A stretch of DNA of 64,000 nt from Tilletia caries (Eukaryota > Basidiomycota > Exobasidiomycetes > Tilletiales > Tilletiaceae), in assembly GCA_032718865.1 (NCBI GenBank), contig JALUTQ010000037.1, forward strand, positions 1,302,001 to 1,366,000, read 5' to 3'. Positions 46,606 through 58,334 of the stretch are shown one piece after another (the first letter of the stretch is position 1; every line of letters starts with the position of its first letter). A program made the position numbers and the translations under genes. The notes beneath the pieces are model-generated. The model worked only from the letters and a program-made list of their open reading frames with translations, did not search any database and had not been told where the DNA came from.

Positions 46606-47767
46606 CGCGCGCGTTGCAAGTCTGTCGAGATCTCCGAAGGGTCAGAACGAAGTACGCCGGGCTGCGGCAGACGAGCTCGACACAGGTCGCTTTCAAGACC
46701 CATCGCAAGGATCTGAACCTGGACATTTGGCGCTCTCTTGTGACGGTCTCACTTTCCTACATCTATTTTGAGCTTTCTCCACTTTTCCTTTGGCCCCTCG
46801 ACCCGCAGCATTTCGTATCCCCTGCTCAACGAAGAATTTGGCTGTCGACTGTGGTCCTCTCCACGACCTGTTGGCCGACTTGTCCGGGTTGTCCTCCGAA
46901 GTTCCCGCCTGGACGTTGCGATCTTGGGACCGAAGGGCGATCATCCATCATTGCCATCCGCTGCGTTCCTCTATCCGGCTTCCATCGACCGAGCGGCCTC
47001 TTTTGACTTGTCCCTCCTGGCTCCGACCGCGTGCTACCCCCAGACCCTGTGATCCCCCCCCTCCACCCAAGTCCGAAGTCCCTTCTCTCCGTTCCTTGCT
47101 CGCGCGCGTTCTGCACATAATGTACGATAGTAGTCCACCCCTCAGAAACCCATCTTCCCGTCGCCCCTGACCGATGTGTGAGAGAGACTGAGTGGCATCC
47201 CTGGGTGCGAGCGCGTGTACGTGTTGCTGTATGGTGAGGTGATCACCACATGGAGGAAAACATCCGCCGCAATCACGCCTAAATTTCTGCTCTGCTTCCC
47301 TCTTGCCCCTCCTCATCGCCAGCAGGGTCAGGTCCAGCACGGAAAGCAGCAGACACGCAGGCCAGCGCACACAGCAGGCCCACCGCCGTCCGGGAAAGCA
47401 TCGAGCTCGACGGACTTCCGGGAGGACACGCACGGGATTTGCGCTCGAGCGGGACGCGTACGACCTCATTGGATTCAATTGCTCCCTTTTTCTCTCATCC
47501 GGCCTTTGCAGCAACCATCTCTCCTCGATCGGCAGAGCAGAGCACAGCATTCACTCGCATAACATACATACAGTCGGTGGCATCAACGGGAGCCCACGGA
47601 ACGCGCTACCTCGGCGTGCGGAAACTTGCAGGCGGAGCCCATACTCCTAGAAGGCCCTCGGCTCGCCTTTGTCCAAGGACGACATCAGACCGACCCTACT
47701 CCAGTAGGCAAGCGCGCAGAAGTTGGTTCCGCGCAGGGAAGGAAGCGGTGCTGTACGTGCGCAAGCC
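46606..47767. other. intergenic, no gene seen
   Basis: About 1.16 kb between ATG8 and the PP4R1-like gene. Several shadow frames lack coding character. It probably holds the ATG8 3' UTR and the next gene's promoter and leader. Confidence 0.45.
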
Positions 47768-50700
47768 ATGTCCAGCGACGCGCCTTCGAATAGTGCCTTA
47801 GGGCAACCATTCGAAGGGGCCGGAAAGAGTTCGCCAGGGGAGACCGAAAATCGGCTTGGCGACTTGTCGTTGGGCGAAGGCGGTGATCAGAGAGGTGAGC
47901 ATATGCCTCTTGTATGCGCTCTGGGTGGCATTCATACTGACTCTGCGCATTCTTACGTTCGACAGCAGGCTCGCCGTCACTCCTACCGTCAAGGAACAGC
48001 TTGGATCGGAGCAGAAGCCCGTCGAGTCATGCAGGGCTCAGCAGTCCTGGCGAGAGAACACAGCAGGGCCTCGGCAGCACCGCGCATTTAGGTGTGCAGA
48101 GGCGCTCGCCCTCGCCTCAGCCGGGATCCCCATTCTCCTTTCCCTGCACATCATCAGCCTCCTCCACGCCGGTCGGAACCCCGACGCTTCCGTCAGCTTC
48201 ATTGCCTGTATTCTCAACAAGCGGGGGACCCCCTGGTCGGTCCAACAGCCTGTCTGGCGTGTCAAGTCCGGATCCATTCAATTTTGCCGGCTCGCCCTCT
48301 CTGTCCAACCGTCCGCTGGAGGCAGCCAAACACCAGCACCATCGTTCCCGGAGCATCAACATGGGCGGCTTCAGTCCAGTGATGAAGGGGGGAAAGCTGA
48401 TTAACTTTGGGTCAGGGCCGGTATCGATCTCAGCTCCAGGAGGGGAAAGCGGGTCAAGCTGGGAGGGCAGTTCGTCGAACCCAGGCTCTCCTCTGAGCTC
48501 GTCTCCTGTCAATGGCTCTGGGCTGGGGCCAGGTTTCGATCCTTCCGCGCTCGTTGCCGGCGGATCAAGCACTCCTCGCGCGCCGAGTCCTCTGCAACAG
48601 AGTCATACTGCGATCTCCTCATCGAATTTGATGGATATCGAGTCGTCCGCTCATTCGGGCGCCTCGGGCTCCTCAACCTCTCCCACAATTCTGCCCCATT
48701 TCTCGTCGTCTCCGTCGGGTTCTTCCATTTCTCACAATCACAGAGACTCTCGCACCATCGACTTCGCCACTGCCGTCAAGGGATGGGAGAGTCCACTCTT
48801 CACGGTAACCACGTTACCTCCTCCGATCCCGATAGGACAACACTCTCTGAGCAGTCTTCGCGCAGCGGCTGCTGCGTCAGAGCGCGCTCGATCTCCGAAG
48901 CCCCTGTCACTCGGTGAAGCACATGGCACTGCGGGCGGCATGATGGGCGCCCCTTCGCTGTCGCCGGACCGCGCCAGCCAGAACGGAAGTGCATCGTCAG
49001 GGAGCGCACATTACAATGGACCTTCGCGCAAGACCAGCGGGTCTTTCACCAAGCATCCTGTCGTGGAGCACGCACATGACTCAATCCTGACCTCGCCGAA
49101 GTTCAAGAGTATACCTTTGACGTCACTGTCTCCGTCGAGTCCTCCGAAAGCTGCGGTCGCATCGAGTGGAGTCAGTCTTTCGAACATTTCTCGACCCATC
49201 TCACCCCGGATCAATGCATGGCCGAGTGGCAGTAGTCACGTCAGTCCCGGCTCCAGTCCTTCCGGCGCTTCTTTCCACTTCGGATCGAACCCTGGCTCGC
49301 GTTTGCATCGGCCGACATCACCCTCGATCCGCCTCGAACACGACGGAAGGGGCCGTACCCCCAGCCCATCGAGAGCCAGAGATGGGTCCGGCATCTCGCG
49401 TGGTGCGAGCCTGTCTCCTCCGCTAGACGCAGACGCGCAAAATATGCGCATGCGCCCGGTCAGCCCTAGCAGCTGGGATTCCAGCTGGCCCGAGGTGAGC
49501 GGTGGCAGTCGATCAGTCCCAATCGGGCTCTCGAGCTCTCCGCACGGTCGCTCAGGCGGAGTACGATTAGAGCGGAACTTCTCGAACGGAAGTGGCTCGT
49601 CGTCCGGTGGCTCACCGGGTACCAGTCCTGTGGCCTCCTCTACTGTCTTCTCCAATTCGGCCACAGGTCTGGGCATCGCTCCTGGGGCGTGGAAGTTTCC
49701 TTCGTCTCCGAGGGGCGGCGGGAAGAAGATGCTAAGCCGCAGTCCGCGGCCCGGTCGTGATTCCGGCTCGTCGGCATCTCGATCACGCAGTCAGTCGCCC
49801 AGTCAGCCACTGGGACAGTCTGACCGACCAAGGAACACCGACCGCGACAGCGAGGGTTCACAGGGTAATCCGTCCAGTCCCGTCACTGCTACATCATCGG
49901 GTGAGAGCGCCAGTAACGCGCACGTCAGCCCTCGGGATCTTTTGTACATACGAAATCGGTCGGTCTCTTCTTCCTCATCCAGCTCCGGTAACAGTTCTGA
50001 GGGCAGCAACGGCATGGAAGAATCCAGCCAGCCACGTCGACCACCGAAGCGATCTGCCCACGGTAGGACGGTGAGCATTGACAGCGCCGGTCGGTCTTCC
50101 CAGCCCAGTGGAAGGGCAAGGCACGCGAGGAAGGCGAGTGATCCGAGTCCATCGCTCATGAAGGATCCGCCTTCGGCCATGCGGATCGCACACGGCACAC
50201 CCAGGACGGAAGTTGACGCGCGGCAAGCACTGTCAGAGAGCACAAAGGGGAAGGCAGGCGCTGCTGGGGGTCTCATCGCAGATGAGGTGGACGCGTTCTC
50301 AGATCAGCTGCCACTCCCGGCGATTCCTGCCAGAGCGCATATGGAAGGATCCACGGGAATGTCTATCGATGAGGCGGATCCACTATCGCGGCCTGTCACC
50401 TCAAGCGCGAACCCGTCTCACAGCCCCATGACGGCCGTGGCTGGTCTTGGCTCGTCGTATAGCCTGCTGGTGCGACCAACACCGGTTGACGCGAGGTTGC
50501 TACCTCCTTTCGAAGCAAGTCCGATGGCACGCATGGGGAGCGGCAATGCTCCATCAAATGCCCTTGGACTTGGACCGGACAGTATGGCAAGCGGCCTGCA
50601 CTCGCCACACAATCCCTTCAACACCCAGTCGACATTATCCCCCCGCTTAGGAGCGTCACCGCTTCCGCTTTCTGAGCGAACACTGCTCGGTATGCGGAGT

Positions 50701-53700
50701 CGCAGCCCAAGTCCAGCAGCCATGATTGCTCCGAGCCCCTTTGACCCTCTGCGGCGGCAAAGTCCGTCTCCTTCCCCACTGGCGAATACACTCGACGCCC
50801 TGAATGGCGAGAGTCCGCCCAAAATGCGCTCGTTCATCGGCATGCCGCCTCGGTCCGGCTACAACTTGAGTGACGACCCAGACGATGTCGGCTCAGAAGG
50901 TGACGATGGGACGGCAAGCAGCGCCAGTAGCACTGATGGACGGGAAGGCAGTATGGGCGATGATGATGATGACGGGATGGACGAAAAGGAGGACGATGAG
51001 GAAGAAGGGGAGGACCGGACGATCCGGGCTGATTCCGATTCTGGAGACGATCAGGATTCGCAGCATGGTATGGGCGGTCGGCGCGAGCTTCGTGGCCTGC
51101 CCAGTGACATCTCCCGGTCAACGCTGTTTGCACGAAGACAGAACACATCGAGCTCTTCGGCCGACGGGGACGTTGAGGACAACAGGGAGGTCCATGACGA
51201 CGGGTCAGCTGAAGGCAGCGACGGACGGGAGCAAAGAAGAGGCATGCGTGAAAGCAGAGCTCCTTCGCCGCCGACGGAATCGACAGAGGCGCCTAGCAGA
51301 CCACCGATGTACGCGCGCAAACCCAGTCTGACTCGGTCCAATCAGGTTCTTCTCCCACCTGAACTCGAGGACGACGATGAGGCTGCTGGCGCTCGCAATG
51401 GTCGTATGAGCAGCGCACTCGACTTCTTTCACGGTGACGACCCCGAGTCTCAATTGGACGAATCGGCCGGATGGGGCACGCCTCTTTCTCGGCAGATCAG
51501 CAACGGCACGAGGGAACTTTCCATGGTGTCACAGGAGGACGACGACGAGGATGCTGATGCGAGCGTGAGCAGAGATGGGGATGCGGACTGGGTGCCTCCT
51601 TCCAGTCAGGGTATGGCTCCGGACCAAGAAGATCCGGCGTCGGAGTCGGAGGAGGCTCTGACGACGTTGGAGCGCATCTTCTTGTTCGCCAAGAGCGAGA
51701 TGACCTATCATCGGTATGTTCGATGATAACTGGGCTTGCCAGTAAAATCTGAAAGTACTAACCCCGCGTTGCTCCTTCACAGCATCCTTGTCTCTCAATG
51801 TCTCGCAGAGTGGATACTCGACGTCAAGCTCAGTGATGCTGTTGAATTCATCATCCCACTGCTGAACGGGCTCAGCACAGATGGTGAGCTTCTCGTAGTC
51901 CATTTCTCGCTCGACCTAGCTGCGCTCATGCTGATTGTGCGTCCCCGATTTCAGAGCACGAGGTATGCGAGAATTTCAGCCCAGAGTTGCACCGGATCAT
52001 GTGGTTCTTCTTCCGCAACTGCCCACTGAAGGGACAAGCTGAGACTGCGAACGGCTCGGCGCATGTGAATGGCAGTGCTGAGGAGACGGCCATCCGGCCG
52101 CAGCTCGACATTGGAACGTTCACGCCCCTTCTGTGTGCTCTTCTGCTCAACCAAAACACCGGCATCGCTCGGTCCACCCAGAACGCCATAGTGCAGTTCT
52201 GCAGTCGATTACATCGCGACTCGGAAGGCACTCTGCTGTCTGATGACGGCAGTTGGTCGCCGGAGATGTCTGAACGGTGCGAAGGTGATCATACCTTCCT
52301 CATCACTTCGACTGTGAACCGGGACGGGAAGGACATCTCGTACGAGCCTTACTTGTTCGGACCCGAGGCACGAAAGAGAGTCGAAGAAGAGATTCTGCAG
52401 AATGTCGCCATCGCGATCGGCAGCCAGAACGCGTACCAACCGCAACAGGAGGGCAGGGATTCAACACAAACGACCGACGAGAATGCGGCGGAGCGGAGCG
52501 AGGCTGCGTCTGGCTCTGCCTCAGCGGAGATGTCCAGAACCGATTCTCAGGAAAGGAAAGGCGACGGTGCAGGTACCTCACAAGAAACATCGGGCGAAGT
52601 CAGCCGAGACGACTCATCCTGGGACCCCGAGTCGCAGATGGACAGTCGGATGGAAGACGTCTGGCGCAGCGATGGCAACCTCTTTGACGCGAGCTCTCCC
52701 CAGGTCGGGCCCGTGGCGGGGGAGTTCGACGAAGAGGCGGCTGTGGCGCGCATGGCGGGCGTCACGATGCTCGCTGCTCTCGCGGGCGAGGGCATACTCC
52801 ACGTCGACATCATCACGGACAAGTTCGTGCCGCAGATGGTGGGGCTCGAGAAGGACCCTGCCTTCTTCGTGCGCAAAGAGGTCGCTGTCTCCCTCGGTAT
52901 CTTGGCCAAGGCGGTCACGGACGAGGGCGTGATCAATGAGCATTTGCTCCCGACGCTGGACACGTATCTGCAGGACAAGATTTGGCACGTCAGGCAGGCT
53001 GCGTGTCTTTCTATGCCTGCTGTGCTCAGCAAGACGGACGACGAGACACAGCGGAGCCGGGCAGTTTCGTACCTCCGCGCTCTCGCCAGCGACATATCGC
53101 GGTACGTGCGATCGGCCGCGCTGGAGATCATCGGCGAGCTTGTGTACCTCTTCCACGAGAAGGAAGGAGGGGTACCCGAGGAGCTCATTCGGTTCTTCCT
53201 CAACGAGCCCCTCGACGGACCGGACGAGGAGATGGCAGGGACGGACAAGTCGAATGAGCACAGCTCTTCGCAGTCCCAGCCCAAGTTCGAGCTGTCGAAT
53301 GTGACGTCCGACTACGGCTTTGTTGATGCGCTCCAGTTGACGAGCGAGTCGGCTTGGGGCGCGGGCATGTACGACCAGAGCGACGTGCACGAGCGAGCGG
53401 TGGTGACCGCGTTCAACTTCCCCGCGGTCGTCGTCACCATGGGACCTCAGCACTGGGCCCGTCTTCAGCCGCTCCATACTAAACTCGCGCAGGACGACGC
53501 GGTGAAGGTCCGACGGAGTCTGGCGTCCTCCCTGCACGAGATTGCGAAGATCGTCGGCGCGGAGGCCTCGCAGGCCCATCTGCTGCCCATCTTTGAGCAG
53601 TTCCTGCAAGACTATGAGAACGAGATCAAGACGGCGGTGGTAGAGCACGTGGACGTGTTCCTTGCGCAGCTCCCACAGGAGCATGCGCTCTCTGCGCTGC

Positions 53701-55066
53701 GCTCGATGCAGACGGGCTGGATGCAGTTCTTTGGTCGGGATTGGAGATTGCGGGAGCGGTTGGCGCAGCATATCTCTACGATGGCGGATACGTTCTTGCT
53801 GAGCGATGAGGATGCGAATCTGATCGCTCTTATGCAGTTGGCTATTGCTGATCCGGTCAGCGCTGTGCGCGATGCCGGTATCCAGTCTGTGAGTACTCTC
53901 CTTCCTGGTGACTGCTTGACTTCCTCAAGTGTCCGAGGCTTGACCCGTTTCTTTTTGGTTACTGACGATGCCACTCTCTTTCTCAATACAAAAAATCAGA
54001 TCGCAAAGATGTACACCATCTTCTCCGAGCACGACCAGGCAGCAGCTGACGGCTTTCTCGCCCTGGTCGACGAACTGGGGAACAGCACCAGCTACCGAAT
54101 CCGGGTGGCGTCCCTGATGGCCATCGAGGCGCTTGTGCACGGCAGCATCCAGCGAGCGGCGATCGAGACGATCTTGATGGAGAGATTGGTCGCCGCTGCT
54201 GAGGATGAGGTGATCGATGTGCGGATTGTGTTGGCGCGTTGTGTGACTGCTATGTGTCTGAAAGGTACGTCCTTCTACTCTTCGCAAACTCAAAGAAGCA
54301 CAGTTTTCTAACATCCCCTCCCCCCCCCACACTATTTTGTGCGAACCCTTCTTCAGATGAGCTCTACGGCCTATCCCAATCCCGTTCGCCCACGTTTCTC
54401 GAACTCATAGCCAAACTGGCCCGAGACAGCTCGTTCGAAGTCCGCCAACCGATCCAAGCGACCCTATCCGAAGACGAAGCCAGCGCAGCGGAGCAAGACG
54501 CGCAAGCGAACCCGATCCGACTGCCCAACTACGGCAGCGCGGCGCGGAAGAATCTGGTGCTGGGCCCGAAGGAGGGCGGGCCCCATCGCGGACCGCGGAT
54601 GTCGAGCTTTTCGACGAACAGTATGGATCAGAGGGAGGATCCGGATTTGGATTTGGACGTGGATGTTGATGTGGATGTGGATGTGGATGGGGATGGGGAT
54701 GGGGATGGGGATGGGGATGGGGATGGGGATGGGGATGGGGAGTTGCAGGCTTTTGCGATGGATGAGGATGTTGTGGAGCATGGGTCGGGGGAGAGCGGGC
54801 CGACGAGTGGACAGTCTCTGTCGTTGCCTCTGACTCTGCCTCATCAGCAGATGCAGATGCAGATGCAGATGCAGTTCGGCTCGGCGGCGGGGGAGACGGA
54901 GACGGCTCAGACGGCTGCGGCTGCGGCTGCGAGAGCAGAGGCGGGGGATGTCGAACCTGCCGCTCGTCGTCGGGAGGAGGAGGACGACGAGGTTGGAGAT
55001 GTAGGGGAGGATGGCGATCAGATGCACGACGGTGACGGTGACGGTACATCTCAAGTTCAGTCATGA
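47768..55066 (+). CDS. PP4 regulatory-subunit-1-like HEAT-repeat protein
   Basis: Exons 47768-47894, 47966-51713, 51783-51883, 51985-53888, 54000-54264 and 54357-55066 give 2284 residues. Residues 1 to about 1270 are Ser/Pro/Gly-rich and probably disordered, with many SP sites. A conserved segment follows (LTTLERIFLFAKSEM, VSQCLAEWILD, LHRIMWFFFRNCPL), then HEAT repeats from about 1570 (MVGLEKDPAFFVRKEVAVSL, DKIWHVRQAACLSM, RYVRSAALEIIGELV, VRDAGIQSIAKM, LARCVTAMCL). This layout matches PP4R1-type scaffolds that bind the phosphatase PP4 catalytic subunit (family-based inference). The C terminus carries (VD)n(GD)n and QM repeats. The long N-terminal region is far larger than in animal PP4R1. 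Intron 1 ends in a NAGNAG acceptor. Confidence 0.8.
54644..54741 (+). repeat. coding GATGTG/GATGGG hexanucleotide repeat
   Basis: About 16 tandem hexamers (GATGTG, then GATGGG) encode an acidic Val-Asp and then Gly-Asp run in the PP4R1-like protein. The antisense frame reads as His-Pro repeats and is a shadow. Confidence 0.85.
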
Positions 55067-55688
55067 TTCATCCCCAGTCCACTCCCCCCTGTACACTCGC
55101 AATTGGGGTTCTCTGTTCTCTCCCCTCCGCAAACTTCCTGCACTTCTCTTCTAACGGCTTCCCCCATCGAACTTTCTTCACACACCCAGACCCAATTGCT
55201 CACCACCTTTCTCCTCCATCGTACTGGCTCCCCCCCTTCCTTCTACATAACTCCCTTTTGCTCTGGATGTCGGCCCCCCCGTGAAAAATGTACTGCTCTT
55301 CGAACCATGCGCCTATCCCGCTTTCCTCGGGTATCTCATTCCTCCTCTTTCTGTTTCCCATCCCCCCCCCCCCTGTCTCGCGTCCCGCATGCTTCCCTTC
55401 CCTTTTGTTGAAATCCGAAAATGTCGAATTTGCTGGTAAACCCACATCCTCATGCCTCGGTGGCCTTGGCCTTGGCCTCGAGCAGGCCTCCAATCCCCGC
55501 GTCGTCAGAAGGAAATTCCTTGTTTGGGTGCAGGTGCAGGTGCAGGCCGGAGCATGGCCGAAGGTGAGGTGCATTTTAGGGGGTAGAAGAACATTCTAGG
55601 GGGTTTGTCGTCCTCCAGAGTTTTTGAAGTACATTTACCTTTGCCAGAGAAGGGAGAGAGCGCGAGGAGCGTGGGTTTTCGCTCCTTT
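55067..55688. other. convergent 3' region
   Basis: 622 bases between the PP4R1-like stop and the XPT1 stop on the other strand. Pyrimidine-rich with CCCCCCCCCC runs. No gene seen. Confidence 0.5.
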
Positions 55689-56878
55689 TCATGATGTTTC
55701 GCTCTTCTCGAGGCGCCTGGCGAGTGCCGCTAGACGGTCGTGCTCGATGATGTCCTGTTTCCAGAGGGAAGAAAAGGCCGAAGGAAGGTCGTTAGTTAGT
55801 AGTGAGTCTTTCCTTCCATTCCAAGAACCCAGAAACTGGAAGAGGGGAAAAAGGGAGAAATTGGTACGTACCTCCTGCTCCCAAGGATAATTTACCCACC
55901 GATCCCCCTCGATCGTCTCCCCAGCAAAGTACCAGACCCCCGTGCCAACGCCGTCATCGAACTGCTCCTCCCCTGTAAACCTCTCCGGATCCAGGATCGG
56001 CAAACTGCCCTTCTTGTCCTTCTTCTTGTTGTGCACAACTGCGATTGCGAAGCGGGTTGGCGGCAGGGTCGCTCGTACGGATTCGGGCAGGGCGGCGAGG
56101 GCTTGTCGGACGTCTTTTAAGAGCTCGGCGTAGGCGTACCTGAATGAAGTGGGGGGATAACTTGTGAGATGTGCTCCGTACGCCCGGGTTCGGATTGAAG
56201 GGGGGGGGAGGATTTCGACTCACTGCAACGTCGTCCGACTATCATCGACCTCATCAACAATCAAGATGTTCTTCCCCAACAGACCGCCCGCATCTTTGCC
56301 CTCCTCGACTTTCCCTGCCGCGGGCTCCTGCCCCTTTTTCTGGCCCTGGCCCGCGATCTGGCGGTGGTCGAGCCATTGGGTCCGGACGACTTCGGTGCCC
56401 ATTTGCTCGGCAGAGGTGCCTGCTACTTCTTCGTAGAGACTTAGGCCGATGGCTTGGATGGGGAGGGAGCGCTGCAGTGGAAGGGAGGGAGGGAAGATGG
56501 GAAGAGAGGGCGTTCAGCGCAGAGGAGCGGGGACAGGGGGGAACATTGAGGGAAAAAAAATTTTGGGCAGGGTTATGTACGTACCATCTTCGACGGATCG
56601 ACACGGGAGGGTACCTTGAGGAAGGTCCGGAGTACTCTGGCCGGGAAGAAGCCTCCTCCGCCTGCGCATGGAGAGAAGAATCTTGATATCCCATTCAGTA
56701 TTTACTTCGCGTTCATGCTAACTGCCCCCGTGAGGGAGGGGGAGAACGTACCGATGGCTACTATGATATCCGGCGGGCAGTGCTTCTTGACGCGCTGTGC
56801 GACATCGCGGAGGAGGAGGTGGACCTCGTTGTAGGTGATCCGCAGATGGTCGTCTGGCAGGCTCTCGGTTGCAGACAT
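55689..56878 (-). CDS. XPT1: xanthine/hypoxanthine-guanine phosphoribosyltransferase
   Basis: Minus-strand exons 56878-56752, 56661-56585, 56471-56224, 56139-55872 and 55754-55689 give 261 residues. Landmarks: LRITYNEVHLLLRDVAQ; GGGGFFPARVLRTFLKVPS, where the base-binding loop lies; ILIVDEVDDSRTTL, the PRPP-binding motif of type I phosphoribosyltransferases; and WYFAGETIEGDRWVNYPWE near the end. Such enzymes attach phosphoribose from PRPP to xanthine, guanine or hypoxanthine in purine salvage. The family assignment (yeast Xpt1/Hpt1 group) is firm; which base is preferred is not. An insert rich in Lys/Gly/Gln (about residues 110-130) lengthens it compared with yeast proteins. Confidence 0.88.
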
Positions 56879-57304
56879 GTTGTGTGTGTGCGTGTGGATG
56901 TAGAAGGGAAGAATGCAAGGCAAGGCTGAAGGCAATCAATGGTGGAAGCTCAGGAAGATCGCCGGGCAACTGACAAGGTCATGGGAGATCGACGGAGCGC
57001 AACACATCTTCCAATCCTTTACTGAATGCATACAAACGCTCCTTATGTATTGAGTAGCTCTCTGTCCGGCCGGTCTGCCGCTCGATCCGCCTGAGTCAGT
57101 CACTGTGCTCTTTCGGAAGGCTTGTGGTCCTTTCTATATCGACCCTGACTGCCCTGGACAACGCCTGAGGCATGCCGCATGAATGGTGTGTATGTGAGAG
57201 AAGTCCTGGCATTTCTGTTGCAGATCTACATCGATGACGGTAATCCAGCGCATCCACAAACAGACCGGTGCCTGATTTGCAACTTGCTGGCGAAGAAGAC
57301 GCTT
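56879..57304. other. intergenic between two minus-strand genes
   Basis: 426 bases holding the XPT1 promoter and leader (a CACACACAC run directly before its ATG) and the ATP7 3' flank. No gene seen. Confidence 0.5.
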
Positions 57305-58091
57305 TTAGATGGCGGCGAGGCCTGAAATAGACGGAAATCAGTCAGCTTTATGGCTCTGCCTACAGCCTCCGTCTGTGAGAAGGGAATAGAAGGGGTACTC
57401 ACTTCCGAACTTCTCGGTGTAGCCGGGCACTGTCCATTTGCCCTTCTTGACCATCCTATGAAAACGCGGAGGACACAAAAAGGAAAGGTGCGAACGAAGT
57501 CAGTGACTAGCCTGCATCATCATTCCGTGCAGAGAAAAGAGGGCTTGATATTACTCACTCCTCGACAGTCTTGCCGATCTCGGGGCGGGCTGCAATGACG
57601 TCGTCGGTGGTAAGTTGGTCGAAAGGTCGGGCGTCTTCGATGTTCTTCAGGGTTGCCTTGAGGTCCTTCAGTTCGGACTCGATCTTGGCCTCGGTGGCCT
57701 TGGCTTGCTCGACCTGGGGGGATGGGAGAGAGGGTGTGTGAGTGTGAAGGCCTGCCGCCGCTTGCCGGCTGCCGGCATGTATGCGCGCTCCGTACAGGGA
57801 GAGAGATGTCGAACTCACCGCCTTGGACTCAAAAGCGTCAATAGCCTTGATGTGGGCATTGACGTCGTACGAAACCGGCTTGAAGTCCTTGAGGATCTTG
57901 TCAGCCTGTGCGACGACGTCCTGGTTCTTGAGGATGGACCGGTAGTGTGTGAGGTCGACGTCGGTGCGCTGGTCCTTGAGGGTTGCGAGGACGCGCTTTG
58001 CGTCGTCTGCGCGGCGGCGGAAGGCTGCGAGTTCGCCGGCGGTACGCTTGCCGAGGCCGAGAGCGGAGACCTTTGTGAACGTGGCGGCCAT
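57305..58091 (-). CDS. ATP7: mitochondrial ATP synthase subunit d
   Basis: Minus-strand exons 58091-57819, 57713-57559, 57455-57403 and 57321-57305 give 165 residues; the last exon is 17 nt and encodes the end LAAI. The sequence has AAFRRRADDAKRVLATLKDQ, VDLTHYRSILKNQDVV, KILKDFKPVSYDVNAHIKAI, FDQLTTDDVIAARPEI and KGKWTVPGYTEKFG, the pattern of fungal peripheral-stalk subunit d. It sits on the matrix side of F1Fo and helps hold F1 to the membrane part. It shares a short divergent promoter with the NPT1 gene. Confidence 0.93.
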
Positions 58092-58334
58092 CGTTGCTGT
58101 TCTGTTCTGTGAGAGGGAGTGGGAGAGTGTGTATACGAAGCTGGCTGGCTGTCAAGAAGGGAAGCCTCAACCTCGTCCCTCACTCGCTCGCTCCCAGCCG
58201 CAGCCGGAATCCGCCGTGGAGGGAAGTCGTCACGTGACTCAGTGCCAGCCACGTGGCATCACCTTCACCTTCACCTTCACCGCGCACTGACTCAGTCACT
58301 CACTCACTCGACGACAGCCGCGACAGGCTCACAG
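58092..58334. promoter_or_regulatory. bidirectional promoter ATP7 / NPT1
   Basis: Only 243 bases separate the two divergent start codons. It contains TTCACC and CACT repeats around 58260-58305 and CACGTGAC (58231-58238), a possible E-box-like site. Regulatory function is inferred from position. Confidence 0.5.

Noticed and set aside
54405..55064. 219-residue antisense frame rich in His-Pro
   Set aside because: It is the shadow of the GATGGG coding repeat; the plus-strand frame joins the HEAT exons in phase.
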